DNA of 64,000 nucleotides from an uncultured Clostridium sp. (GTDB taxonomy: Bacteria; Bacillota; Clostridia; TANB77; CAG-508): the NCBI GenBank assembly GCA_900553125.1, contig USCB01000003.1, forward strand, positions 1 to 64,000. The letters are read 5' to 3'. Shown here piece after piece: positions 34,731 through 42,802 of this stretch; within the stretch, counting starts at the first letter, position 1, and each line of letters begins with the position of its first letter. A model generated the notes under the pieces. It had not been told where the DNA came from and did no database searches. It was given only the letters and a program-made list of their open reading frames with translations. The translations under genes and the position numbers were made by a program.

Positions 34731-37700
34731 ATGCAAGTAAATAAAAATATATCTGAAGAAATAAATGAGGATGCTGGAGAAAGAAGAGTTATAAAAGCAA
34801 AAAGATATGTAAGAGAAGGTAGGGTAAATATAGTAAAAACAAACTATGAAGATCCGAATAATTTTAGTATAACATCAATAGTATCAGGAAACAATAATGA
34901 TTACCATGTAGATATAGAAATACAAAATGGAGAAATAGAAATAGAATCATGTGAGTGCATTGATTATAATACATATTATGGAGCATGCAAACATATAGTT
35001 GCAACACTAATGAAATTTGAGCAAACAAAATACTGGGATAAAGAGTTTAATCCGGATGAAATAACAAATAAATCTGAAGAGAGAAATGACCAATACAAAT
35101 ATAGAAGTTTTAATAATTTAATAAGCACATTTTACAATGAAGAACTAAAAATTCTAAGTGAAGATGAAACTGTAATGCTATCAAACAAAGACAAAGTAAA
35201 ATTTGAGCCAAAGATAAATTATGATAAATTCACAAATACAATGAGATTGGAACTAAAAATAGGAAATAAAAGAATGTACAAAATAAAAGATTTGCCAGAG
35301 TTTTATACAAGAATGGTAAATAATGAATACTTTAAATATGGTGAAAAATTGGAGTTTGTGCATGATAGGGAAAACTTTGATGATTCATCAAAACCATTGT
35401 TGGATTTCATATTAAAATATGCAGAAATTATGAAATATTCAAATTCAAGTGATAGATATGGTTATTATTATTCATCATCTATCAATAAGGCAGAAATTAC
35501 TCTTGGTGAAGGAATAATTGATGAAATGTATGACTTATTAAAAGATAAAAAGGTGAATTTTACGTATGATTATACAAATGGAAAATTGGAATTTATAGAA
35601 CAAAATCCAGAAATAGAGTTTGAATTATCAAAGATAAATGAAGGTGAGTTGCTTTTAAAACCAAATGTGGATGTATTCAAAATAGCCCTATTTAATGGTC
35701 ATAAATATGATTATTTGCTAGTTGAAAATAGGTTATATAGGTGTAATAAAGAATTTTCAGAATCAACTTTAAAAGTAATAAAAGCATTTAGAGAAAATTA
35801 TACATCTGAAATGCTGCTACGAAAAAAAGACCTAAAAGATTTTTATTCAGTAATAATGCCAAAAATAGAGAATAATGTAAAAGTTGAAGGGCTTAATGAG
35901 GAAGAAATAGAAGAATTTAGACCTGAAAAGTTGGGTGTGAAAGTTTTTTTGGATTATGATGACAATAATTATTTAGTTGCAGATGTTAAATTCTGCTATG
36001 GAGATGAGGAATTTAATCCATTAGATGAAAAATCAAAAATAAAAGCTTTAAGAAATGAATTGCAGGAAAATAGAAATTTAAATGTAATAAAAAAGTCTGG
36101 GTTTATGTTAGATGTAAAAAATTTAAGATTTATTATACCAAATGATGAACAAATATATGAATTTTTAACAAATGATATAAATTACTATATGCAAAAATTT
36201 GAGGTAATGGTTACAGACAATTTTAAAACTAAGGAAATTAAAGAACCAAAACTTGGTTCGATAGGTGTAAAAGTAGAAAACAACTTATTAAATATAGATT
36301 TAAGTAAATTAAGTATTTCTCCAGAAGAAATCCAAGAAGTAATGGATAAATACAAAATAAAAAAGAAATTTTATAGGCTAAAAGATGGAAGTTTCTTGAA
36401 TTTGAATGAAAATGAAGATATAGAATTTTTAGATAAGCTTTCATCTGGAATGGATATAAATTATAAAGATTTAAAAAATAATGTTATAAAATTACCAGTA
36501 AATAGAACTCTATATTTAAATGAATTATTAAAGAAATTTAATAATACAAAAACTACCAAGAATAGTGAATACAAACAAATTGTGGAGAACCTGGAAAAAG
36601 ATAATATTGACGAAGAAATTCCATTACCAAAAGAAGTTAAGGCAGATTTAAGAGATTATCAAAAAATAGGGTACAGCTGGCTTAAAACACTTGAAAGTTA
36701 TAAATTTGGTGGAATACTTGCAGATGATATGGGACTGGGAAAAACACTTCAGTTATTGACTATAATAGAATCATATATAGAAAAAAACAAAGAAAATAAA
36801 ATGGCAAGTATAGTAATATCTCCAAGTTCACTTGCATTAAATTGGATGGCAGAGGCTAAAAAGTTTACACCAAAACTTAAGGTACAAGTAATTTCTGGAA
36901 ATGCAAGTGAGAGAAGACAAAAAATCGAAGATATAAAAAATTATGATTTAGTAATAACATCATATGATTTATTAAAAAGAGATATAGACAAATACAAAGA
37001 TTTAGATTATACATTTAAATATATAATAGCAGATGAGGCACAATATCTGAAAAATAGTAATACTCAGAATGCAAAAGCTATAAAAGAATTAAAAGCAGAA
37101 ACAAGATATGCCTTAACTGGAACACCGATAGAAAATTCTTTAGCAGAATTATGGTCAATATTTGATTATATAATGCCAGGATATTTATTCCAATATAAAA
37201 AGTTCAAAACAATGTATGAAACACCTATTGTTAAAGAAGAAAATCAAGAGGCAATGGCGAAACTAAAAATGTTAATTGAACCATTTGTATTAAGAAGAAC
37301 CAAAAAAGAGGTACTAACAGAACTTCCAGAAAAAACGATAACAGTTTTAAACAATTCTATGGATAGTGAACAAGAAAAAATATATATGTCATATTTGGCA
37401 AAAGCAAAACAAGAAGTTGCAGACCAAATAAAAGTAAATGGATTTGAAAAAAGCCAAATTATGATACTTGCAGCTCTTACAAGACTAAGACAAATTTGTT
37501 GTCACCCAGGGTTATTTATATCAGACTACAAGGGAGAAAGTAGCAAATTAAACCAATGTATGGAAATTATAGAAGATGCAGTAAGTTCAGGACATAAAAT
37601 TTTGTTATTTTCTGGTTATACGTCAATGTTCGATATAATTCAGAAGGAATTGATAGAAAGAAATATAAAATATTTTAAATTAACAGGTAGCACAAAAGTT

Positions 37701-38051
37701 AGTGAAAGAATAAAACTTGTTGATGATTTTAATAATAATCCAGATGTTAAAATATTTTTAATTTCACTTAAAGCAGGAGGTACAGGTCTTAACCTTACAG
37801 GTGCAGATATGGTAATTCATTACGACCCATGGTGGAATGCATCTGCTGAAAATCAGGCGACTGATAGAGCTTACAGAATTGGTCAAAAGAATAATGTTCA
37901 AGTTTATAAACTTATTACTAGCAATTCTATTGAAGAAAAAATTTATGAACTCCAACAGAAAAAATCAGAATTAGTTGATAATATGCTTTCTACAAAAACA
38001 TCGTTTATTAGTAAATTTAGTAGAGATGAGATAATGAATTTGTTTGAATAA
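34731..38051 (+). CDS. SWIM zinc-finger SNF2-family helicase
   Basis: A 1106-aa protein. It opens with a SWIM zinc finger (CEC, then CKH near residues 75-90: ESCECIDYNTYYGACKHIVA), followed by a long SNF2-associated region to about residue 640. The helicase proper has ADDMGLGKT (Walker A, about 665-673), ADEAQ (Walker B), TGTPIENS, and the C-terminal RecA fold with LKAGGTGLNLTGAD and QATDRAYRIGQ. SNF2 proteins are ATP-driven double-strand DNA translocases. The bacterial members are suspected of remodelling stalled transcription or protein-DNA complexes. It is a single-gene unit with its own promoter and terminator. Confidence 0.93.
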   Translation: MQVNKNISEEINEDAGERRVIKAKRYVREGRVNIVKTNYEDPNNFSITSIVSGNNNDYHVDIEIQNGEIEIESCECIDYNTYYGACKHIVATLMKFEQTKYWDKEFNPDEITNKSEERNDQYKYRSFNNLISTFYNEELKILSEDETVMLSNKDKVKFEPKINYDKFTNTMRLELKIGNKRMYKIKDLPEFYTRMVNNEYFKYGEKLEFVHDRENFDDSSKPLLDFILKYAEIMKYSNSSDRYGYYYSSSINKAEITLGEGIIDEMYDLLKDKKVNFTYDYTNGKLEFIEQNPEIEFELSKINEGELLLKPNVDVFKIALFNGHKYDYLLVENRLYRCNKEFSESTLKVIKAFRENYTSEMLLRKKDLKDFYSVIMPKIENNVKVEGLNEEEIEEFRPEKLGVKVFLDYDDNNYLVADVKFCYGDEEFNPLDEKSKIKALRNELQENRNLNVIKKSGFMLDVKNLRFIIPNDEQIYEFLTNDINYYMQKFEVMVTDNFKTKEIKEPKLGSIGVKVENNLLNIDLSKLSISPEEIQEVMDKYKIKKKFYRLKDGSFLNLNENEDIEFLDKLSSGMDINYKDLKNNVIKLPVNRTLYLNELLKKFNNTKTTKNSEYKQIVENLEKDNIDEEIPLPKEVKADLRDYQKIGYSWLKTLESYKFGGILADDMGLGKTLQLLTIIESYIEKNKENKMASIVISPSSLALNWMAEAKKFTPKLKVQVISGNASERRQKIEDIKNYDLVITSYDLLKRDIDKYKDLDYTFKYIIADEAQYLKNSNTQNAKAIKELKAETRYALTGTPIENSLAELWSIFDYIMPGYLFQYKKFKTMYETPIVKEENQEAMAKLKMLIEPFVLRRTKKEVLTELPEKTITVLNNSMDSEQEKIYMSYLAKAKQEVADQIKVNGFEKSQIMILAALTRLRQICCHPGLFISDYKGESSKLNQCMEIIEDAVSSGHKILLFSGYTSMFDIIQKELIERNIKYFKLTGSTKVSERIKLVDDFNNNPDVKIFLISLKAGGTGLNLTGADMVIHYDPWWNASAENQATDRAYRIGQKNNVQVYKLITSNSIEEKIYELQQKKSELVDNMLSTKTSFISKFSRDEIMNLFE

Positions 38052-38056
38052 AATCC

Positions 38057-38098
38057 AAAGTGCAATTTTTGCGGTCTAAAGTGCAAAAATTGTACTTT
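38057..38098 (+). terminator. Terminator of the SNF2 gene
   Basis: 16-bp stem AAAGTGCAATTTTTGC / GCAAAAATTGTACTTT. The T tract is short, so it may also act as a processing hairpin. Confidence 0.6.
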
Positions 38099-38121
38099 GA
38101 AAAGAGAATATGCAAAAACAC

Positions 38122-38150
38122 TTGCCAAAAATAAAAATAACGTATATAAT
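38122..38150 (+). promoter_or_regulatory. Promoter of hpf
   Basis: TTGCCA at 38122-38127, 17-nt spacer, TATAAT at 38145-38150. The leader is about 80 nt. Confidence 0.7.
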
Positions 38151-38237
38151 GTGAATATAGACCACAAAGGGAGCAAAAGCACCACAGTGGAAAATACAAA
38201 AGGAAAGTCCCTAAGTGGACAAGAAGGAGGAATTACT

Positions 38238-38765
38238 ATGGAAATAAAAGTTTTAGGAAAGGAAATAAAAATTACAGAATCAATTAACGAATATGTAGAA
38301 AAAAAGCTGGATAGAATAGACAAATATTTTGAAACATCTAGCGCAGAAGTTACTGTAAGAGCAGAAAAAAATGAACAAATAGCAGAGGTTACAATTACAG
38401 CTAATGGAGAAAACTACAGAGCAGAAGCTGAAGAAAAAGACCTATATGCTTCAATAGATAAAGTTATAGATATATTAGAAGGACAAATAAGAAAAACTAA
38501 AACTAAAAAAGAAAAAATGATGAGAGAAGGTTCTATAAAAGATATGAACCAAACAACAACTACAAAAAATGAAATTAAAAATGAAATTTTAAAATATGGT
38601 TATTATGAAATAAAACCACTTGCACCAGAAGATGCAATGCTTGAATTACAAGAAAGACCAACACATAATTTTATGCCATTTATAAATATTGAAACAAATA
38701 AAGTTTGTGTTATTTACAAATTAAAAGATGGTAAAAACTATGGAATAGTTGAGCCAGAGGCTTAG
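38238..38765 (+). CDS. hpf: Long-form ribosome hibernation promoting factor
   Basis: A 175-aa protein with an N-terminal S30AE domain (MEIKVLGKEIKITESINEYVEKKLDRI; AEVTITANGENYRAEAEEKDLYASID), a Thr-rich linker (MNQTTTTKN) and a C-terminal dimerisation domain (KPLAPEDAMLELQ, FMPFINIETNKVCVIYKLKDGKNYGIVEPE). Long HPF binds the 30S subunit and joins ribosomes into inactive 100S dimers in stationary phase. ATG 38238 follows AAGGAGG. It has its own promoter and terminator. Confidence 0.96.
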   Translation: MEIKVLGKEIKITESINEYVEKKLDRIDKYFETSSAEVTVRAEKNEQIAEVTITANGENYRAEAEEKDLYASIDKVIDILEGQIRKTKTKKEKMMREGSIKDMNQTTTTKNEIKNEILKYGYYEIKPLAPEDAMLELQERPTHNFMPFINIETNKVCVIYKLKDGKNYGIVEPEA

Positions 38766-38783
38766 AAAGTTTTAAATTTATAA

Positions 38784-38828
38784 AACCTAAAAATCACTTG
38801 AAAATAGCGATTTTTAGGTTCTTTTTTA
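38784..38828 (+). terminator. Terminator of hpf
   Basis: AACCTAAAAATC / GATTTTTAGGTT with a 13-base loop, followed by CTTTTTTATT. Confidence 0.85.
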
Positions 38829-38857
38829 TTTGTAAAAAAAAGCAAAAAGCTCAAAAT

Positions 38858-38886
38858 TTGCAAAATGCAAGAAAATGTGGTATAAT
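38858..38886 (+). promoter_or_regulatory. Promoter of the M23 peptidase gene
   Basis: TTGCAA at 38858-38863, 17-nt spacer, TATAAT at 38881-38886. Confidence 0.65.
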
Positions 38887-38969
38887 GTCAGGCAGTTTCG
38901 CTAAAAATAACAATAAAAGGAGAGTGAATATTTATTTTAAAACCAAAATTATTACATCTTACAAAAGAA

Positions 38970-39914
38970 ATGGCAAAAGTTATGCTAATCGTAATAGCAG
39001 GTTTTTTACTAATTTTAGCGATTATATTTATAAAATATAAACCAGTATATGAAGTAACAATTGCAGGAGAAAAACTAGGATATATTGCAAAAATAGATGA
39101 ATTTAAAAATTTAATAGAGAAAAACATAATTAATCAAGAAGGAGAATATATAGCAAACATTTCTTTAATTCAAGAGCCTGAATATAAATTGAAATTATTA
39201 AAAAGAGCAAACAATTTAGATGTAGATGAAATAGTTGAAAAACTAAAAGAAACAGATACAGTAATAACATACAAATATTATGAAGTAGCACTAAATAATG
39301 AAACAAAATCTTATGTAAAAACACTTAAAGAGGCTGAAAAAGTTATTGGCGAAATAAAGGAAGAATTTGCTGATGATAATTTAGAATTAAATCTTCAGAT
39401 TAATGAAAAATACACAGAAAGTATAGAAAATGTGGATACAAATACTATAGAAGTAGCAACAGCCAGTGTTGAAAATGCAGCAAAAGAAATAAAAGAAGAA
39501 AACGAAAATAAAGATGCTATTGCTATCATAAATAATATCAAATTATCTGTTTTACCAGTTACAGGAAGGATTACATCAAGATATGGAGAAAGAAGTTCTT
39601 TAAGAAGGTCAACTCATACAGGTCTTGATATTGCATGTACTACAGGTACAGATATTAGAGTAGTATCAAATGGAACAGTTACATTTTCAGGTAAAAAAGG
39701 TTCATATGGTAATTTAATAATTGTAGACCATGGAAATGGTGTTGAAACCTGGTATGGACATTGTAGTAAGTTATATGCAAAGGTCGGAGATTCTGTAAAT
39801 GCAGGTGATGTCATTGCAGCAGTGGGCTCTACAGGAAATTCTACAGGACCACATTTACATTTTGAGATTAGAATTGATGGAGAATGTGTAAATCCACAAA
39901 ATTATGTTTATTAG
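38970..39914 (+). CDS. Membrane-anchored M23 metallopeptidase
   Basis: A 314-aa protein with an N-terminal membrane helix (about 3-22), a helical region to about 190 (part of it YabE/G5-like in feel) and a C-terminal M23 (LytM) domain. Zinc ligands are His and Asp in STHTGLDIA and the last His in GPHLHFEIR. GRITSRYGERSS opens the domain and GNLIIVDHGNGVETWYGH lies inside it. It should cut peptide cross-links in the wall, though whether it is active or a regulator cannot be told. ATG 38970 has a weak ribosome site. AAAGGAG at 38917-38923 instead fits ATA 38928, which would add 14 residues (IFILKPKLLHLTKE). Confidence 0.88.
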   Translation: MAKVMLIVIAGFLLILAIIFIKYKPVYEVTIAGEKLGYIAKIDEFKNLIEKNIINQEGEYIANISLIQEPEYKLKLLKRANNLDVDEIVEKLKETDTVITYKYYEVALNNETKSYVKTLKEAEKVIGEIKEEFADDNLELNLQINEKYTESIENVDTNTIEVATASVENAAKEIKEENENKDAIAIINNIKLSVLPVTGRITSRYGERSSLRRSTHTGLDIACTTGTDIRVVSNGTVTFSGKKGSYGNLIIVDHGNGVETWYGHCSKLYAKVGDSVNAGDVIAAVGSTGNSTGPHLHFEIRIDGECVNPQNYVY

Positions 39915-39915
39915 A

Positions 39916-39945
39916 GAAGGAGTCGATGCGGCTCTTTCTTTTTTG
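39916..39945 (+). terminator. Terminator of the M23 gene
   Basis: GAAGGAGTC / GGCTCTTTC (with G-U pairs) followed by TTTTTT. From here to 40140 I see only a 29-codon vestigial frame (39963-40052) without a start. Confidence 0.7.
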
Positions 39946-40140
39946 AAAAAGTCACGGAATAAAATTTAAATGCACTTGATAGATTGCTTTTATTAGATAA
40001 TGATGAACCATTTTCTTCTAATATTCGTTCATCTGTAAGAGTAAAACAATAATTCCGAAAAAACTATTCTCAAAAAACTAGCATTTTAATTTTAATTGTG
40101 CTATACTAATTTTGAAAAAAAGAAAGGAATGCGATAAAAA

Positions 40141-40812
40141 ATGGGAAAATTATTTGTTATAGATGGAACAGATGGAAGCGGAAAACAAACACAATTTCAA
40201 AAATTACAAGAAAGATTAACAAAAGAGGGAATAAAATACAAAACAGTAAGCTTTCCAAATTATGATAGTCCAAGTTCTTCATTAGTTAAAATGTACTTAT
40301 CAGGAGAGTTTGGAAAAAATGCAAAAGACGTAAGTCCATATATTGCATCAACATTTTATGCAGCAGACAGATATGCTACATTTAAAACAGGATATCAGGA
40401 ATATTATGATAAAGGTGGAATAATTTTAGCAGATAGATATACAACTGCAAATATGGTACATCAAGCCGGAAAAATATATGATAAAGAAGAAAGAAAGAAA
40501 TTTTTAGATTGGTTATGGGATTTCGAATTTAATTTATATGGTTTACCAGTTCCAAGTGAAGTATTTTTCTTAAATATGCCGGTTGAAAAATGTATTGAAT
40601 TAATGAAAGATAGAGAAAATAAATTTTCACATAATCAAACAAAAGATATTCACGAAAGAGATAAAAATCATTTAATAGATGCATATAATGCTGGATGTCA
40701 AGTAGCAAAAGATTATAATTGGTATGAAATAAGTTGTATAAAAGACGAGAATTTAAGAACAATAGAAGATATTCACGAAGAAATTTATAATGAAGTTAGA
40801 AAGCATATTTAG
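40141..40812 (+). CDS. tmk: Thymidylate kinase
   Basis: A 223-aa P-loop kinase. GTDGSGKQTQ at residues 9-18 is the Walker A loop, DRYTTANMVHQ the DRY-type motif, and a lid-like segment runs through DRENKFSHNQTKDIHERD. It phosphorylates dTMP to dTDP. GTDGSGKQ, rather than the classical GIEGAGKT, places it with the broader dTMP kinase group found in many Clostridia. ATG 40141 follows AAAGGAA. It is monocistronic and not linked to holB as in Bacillus. Confidence 0.9.
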   Translation: MGKLFVIDGTDGSGKQTQFQKLQERLTKEGIKYKTVSFPNYDSPSSSLVKMYLSGEFGKNAKDVSPYIASTFYAADRYATFKTGYQEYYDKGGIILADRYTTANMVHQAGKIYDKEERKKFLDWLWDFEFNLYGLPVPSEVFFLNMPVEKCIELMKDRENKFSHNQTKDIHERDKNHLIDAYNAGCQVAKDYNWYEISCIKDENLRTIEDIHEEIYNEVRKHI

Positions 40813-40971
40813 TAAAACATGAAAACAATAACACCTGATTATGTATACTTAAATTTATTAATATAATAAGAAATTGAAAGGAAAAGTAAGATATAGTGAG
40901 AAAAAACAAAAATACTAAAATTAACTAACAAAAAGAGAAATAAAAATAAGAACAATTTGATTATAGTAAGT

Positions 40972-40999
40972 TTGAAATGTTGGAAAAATTTGGTATAAT
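40972..40999 (+). promoter_or_regulatory. Strong promoter of the OLE RNA locus
   Basis: TTGAAA at 40972-40977, 16-nt spacer, TATAAT at 40994-40999 with an extended -10 (TGGTATAAT). The predicted start is near 41006. The stretch 40813-40971 before it holds nothing I can identify. Confidence 0.75.
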
Positions 41000-41005
41000 A
41001 TTATG

Positions 41006-41586
41006 CGATGGTGCATTATTCTAGTCGTACTTTTTATTGTGAGGGTGGGGCTAAAAATCCACTAAAGGGCATATAAATTAGGGCTTCTTGTTTGTGCGCG
41101 AAATGCCAGTTTTGTGTGTGAGTAGGAAGAAAGAGGTAAGGGAATGATGTAATGGCATATATCAGCCCCCCTTGTTTCGCTGAAACTTAAATTCAAATTT
41201 AAGTAAAACCTATGGTGAGTGCCAAGACACGAAATACATAGAGTAGCCTGTCTTGAGTGAATGTATTGGGATTATTTTATCATTTATGAAATTGCATTTG
41301 CAAAAGAGACTAGCAATAAACAAAAGTATGTCAAGGAAAACTTCTAGAATGTTTGCCAGAATTAACAGGCAAGGAAACTTAAGGATTAAGGTACGGATTT
41401 AAGTGGCGATCTGGTGTCTAATAAGATTAGATGTTCTCTTTAAACGGAAACGGCTATGTAGTAATATATAGTAGAGAATAGAGAAATTCAACCAGACCTA
41501 AACCGTAAAATTTACTTGAGTTTTTACCATCTATAAACTTTAAAATCTTGGAAATAGAAAAAATTCTATTTTCATTTTTTTTATTA
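41006..41586 (+). ncRNA. OLE RNA (ornate, large structured RNA), candidate
   Basis: About 580 nt without a convincing reading frame but with visibly higher GC and many complementary segments, between a strong promoter and a terminator. Examples are GGGGC (41047-41051) with GCCCC (41165-41169), ATGCCA (41103-41108) with TGGCAT (41153-41158), CTTAAATT / AATTTAAG near 41187-41203, and TCTAAT / ATTAGA near 41417-41431. Size, position and the downstream gene, which looks like OapA, match the OLE RNA of Firmicutes. That RNA forms a membrane ribonucleoprotein and is linked to alcohol, cold and Mg2+ stress. The name rests on context; I did not align it. Confidence 0.7.
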
Positions 41587-41589
41587 AAT
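41551..41589 (+). terminator. Terminator at the 3' end of the OLE RNA
   Basis: GAAATAGAA, short A-rich loop, TTCTATTTTC, then a run of T residues. The oapA ribosome site begins about 8 nt later, so oapA needs partial read-through. Confidence 0.7.
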
Positions 41590-41627
41590 TGTAAAAAGGA
41601 GGATTAGGTAAATACCCTAACAAAAAT

Positions 41628-42173
41628 ATGAAAGAAAAGAATAATAAAAAAGATAATTCAAACATAAAATGGGCCCTGCAAGCATTTTTATTAACATTTA
41701 TATTGTCAGGAGCGGTATCATTTATATCAAATAATGGTATAGAAAAGTTAAACATATTTTTATCAATAATAATATTAATTATAGTTATATTAATAGGTAT
41801 TATATTTGATATAATTGGTGTTGCAGTAACAGTTGCAGAAGAAGGACATTTTCATGCAAAAGCTACTAAAAAAGCAAAAGGAGCCAAAACATCACTAAAA
41901 CTTATAAAAAATGCATCAAAGGTTGCAAATATTTGTGCTGACGTAATAGGTGATATTTGTGGAGTTGTGAGTGGAGCGATAAGTGCAATGATAGCATTAA
42001 AAATTTCAAATACATATAATGTTTCTAGTAATATTCAATTTTTAGTAAGTGCACTGGTGGCATCAATTACGGTAAGTGGAAAGGCCTTAGGGAAAAGTTT
42101 TGCAAATAATAAATCAACTGCCATTGTATATATAGTTGGAAGTATAATAAATAAATTTGAACATAAAAAGTAA
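41628..42173 (+). CDS. oapA: OLE-associated membrane protein OapA, candidate
   Basis: A 181-aa protein with a basic N-terminus, membrane helices at about residues 15-35 and 44-62, and further hydrophobic segments near 105-125, 133-152 and 163-175. The segment FDIIGVAVTVAEEGHFHAKATKKAKGAK followed by LIKNASKVANICADVIGDI resembles the CNNM/CorB-like core of OapA. In Firmicutes OapA binds OLE RNA and holds it at the membrane. It lies 40 nt after the RNA. ATG 41628 is 24 nt from AAAGGAGGA (41595-41603), but TTAGG (41604-41608) and CCTAA (41616-41620) can form a hairpin between them, leaving 7 nt. Confidence 0.7.
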   Translation: MKEKNNKKDNSNIKWALQAFLLTFILSGAVSFISNNGIEKLNIFLSIIILIIVILIGIIFDIIGVAVTVAEEGHFHAKATKKAKGAKTSLKLIKNASKVANICADVIGDICGVVSGAISAMIALKISNTYNVSSNIQFLVSALVASITVSGKALGKSFANNKSTAIVYIVGSIINKFEHKK

Positions 42174-42234
42174 CTTTTTATGTCAATTAATGTCGAAAAA
42201 TGCGGATATATCAGAGAAAATTGATGAAAATGTA

Positions 42235-42263
42235 TTGCAAAAATTTAAATAATATGGTATATT
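42235..42263 (+). promoter_or_regulatory. Promoter of the DUF6514-like gene
   Basis: TTGCAA at 42235-42240, 17-nt spacer, TATATT at 42258-42263. Confidence 0.6.
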
Positions 42264-42299
42264 ATGTAAGGTTGTAAAAAATGAAGAAAGGACGTTATT

Positions 42300-42635
42300 G
42301 TGAAAACATTTTTTGATGGAATATTTATATCAAAAGAACATTTAAGAGAGGCTGGAATTAAATATCCAATAAAGCTAGAGTATTACAAAATAGCAAGAGA
42401 AGAAAATGTGAAAAGCACAGAATTAGGAAATGAAACGAAAAATACGAATGCTAAATATGGAATAGAAATAGTAAAAACAGAATATTTAGAAGGTAAAGTT
42501 AAAATTGAAACTAAGGAAGTTAACAATGTAGCAAATGACATAACAGAAACCGAAAGAATTTTAACCATACTCAGAAACAATGAAGTAACGCCAATTGGTG
42601 TGGAAGACGTATTAGAAGAATTGCAAAAAGTATAA
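42300..42635 (+). CDS. DUF6514-like protein of unknown function
   Basis: A 111-aa soluble protein starting at GTG 42300 behind GAAAGGA. It has a beta-rich middle (KYGIEIVKTEYLEGKVKIETKEVNNV) and a helical end (TETERILTILRNNEVTPIGVEDVLEELQKV). This pattern resembles the DUF6514 family of Clostridia, which has no known function. It has its own promoter and stands between the OLE/OapA locus and topA. A REP-like palindrome follows. Confidence 0.55.
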   Translation: MKTFFDGIFISKEHLREAGIKYPIKLEYYKIAREENVKSTELGNETKNTNAKYGIEIVKTEYLEGKVKIETKEVNNVANDITETERILTILRNNEVTPIGVEDVLEELQKV

Positions 42636-42679
42636 AGGGGAAGGGGATTTTGTTTCTCTTTTCTTTTTTTGTCCTTTTA

Positions 42680-42721
42680 GGACCGGTTCTTTTTAGTACA
42701 TGTACCAAAAAGAACCGATCC
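42680..42721. repeat. REP-like palindrome, copy 1
   Basis: 21-bp arms (42680-42700 and 42701-42721) with two mismatches and no loop. The core is GGACCGGTTCTTTTT and its complement. It lies 45 nt after a stop codon and 19 nt before the topA promoter. It belongs to the same family as the elements at 44882, 49673 and 58942. Confidence 0.75.
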
Positions 42722-42739
42722 CAAAAGTACAAATTCCCA

Positions 42740-42768
42740 TTGACTTTTAATTCAAATGTTTGTATAAT
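42740..42768 (+). promoter_or_regulatory. Promoter of topA
   Basis: TTGACT at 42740-42745, 17-nt spacer, TATAAT at 42763-42768. Confidence 0.75.
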
Positions 42769-42802
42769 TTAATACGATTTGAAGATTTGAAAGGAGCAAA
42801 TA

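Noticed and set aside
38798..39040. 80-codon frame between hpf and the M23 gene, with GTG next to AAAGGAGA
   Set aside because: It overlaps the hpf terminator and the M23 gene in another frame; the GTG is only 2 nt from the ribosome site and the product is not protein-like.
41006..41586. tmRNA, RNase P RNA or 6S RNA
   Set aside because: No tRNA-like ends or tag frame, and none of the conserved RNase P blocks is seen; the length is also wrong for 6S RNA.
41094..41590. Group II intron, because GTGCGCG occurs at 41094-41100 and AAGGTACGGA at 41389
   Set aside because: No domain V hairpin, no reverse transcriptase and a promoter plus terminator frame the element; OLE RNA with OapA fits better.
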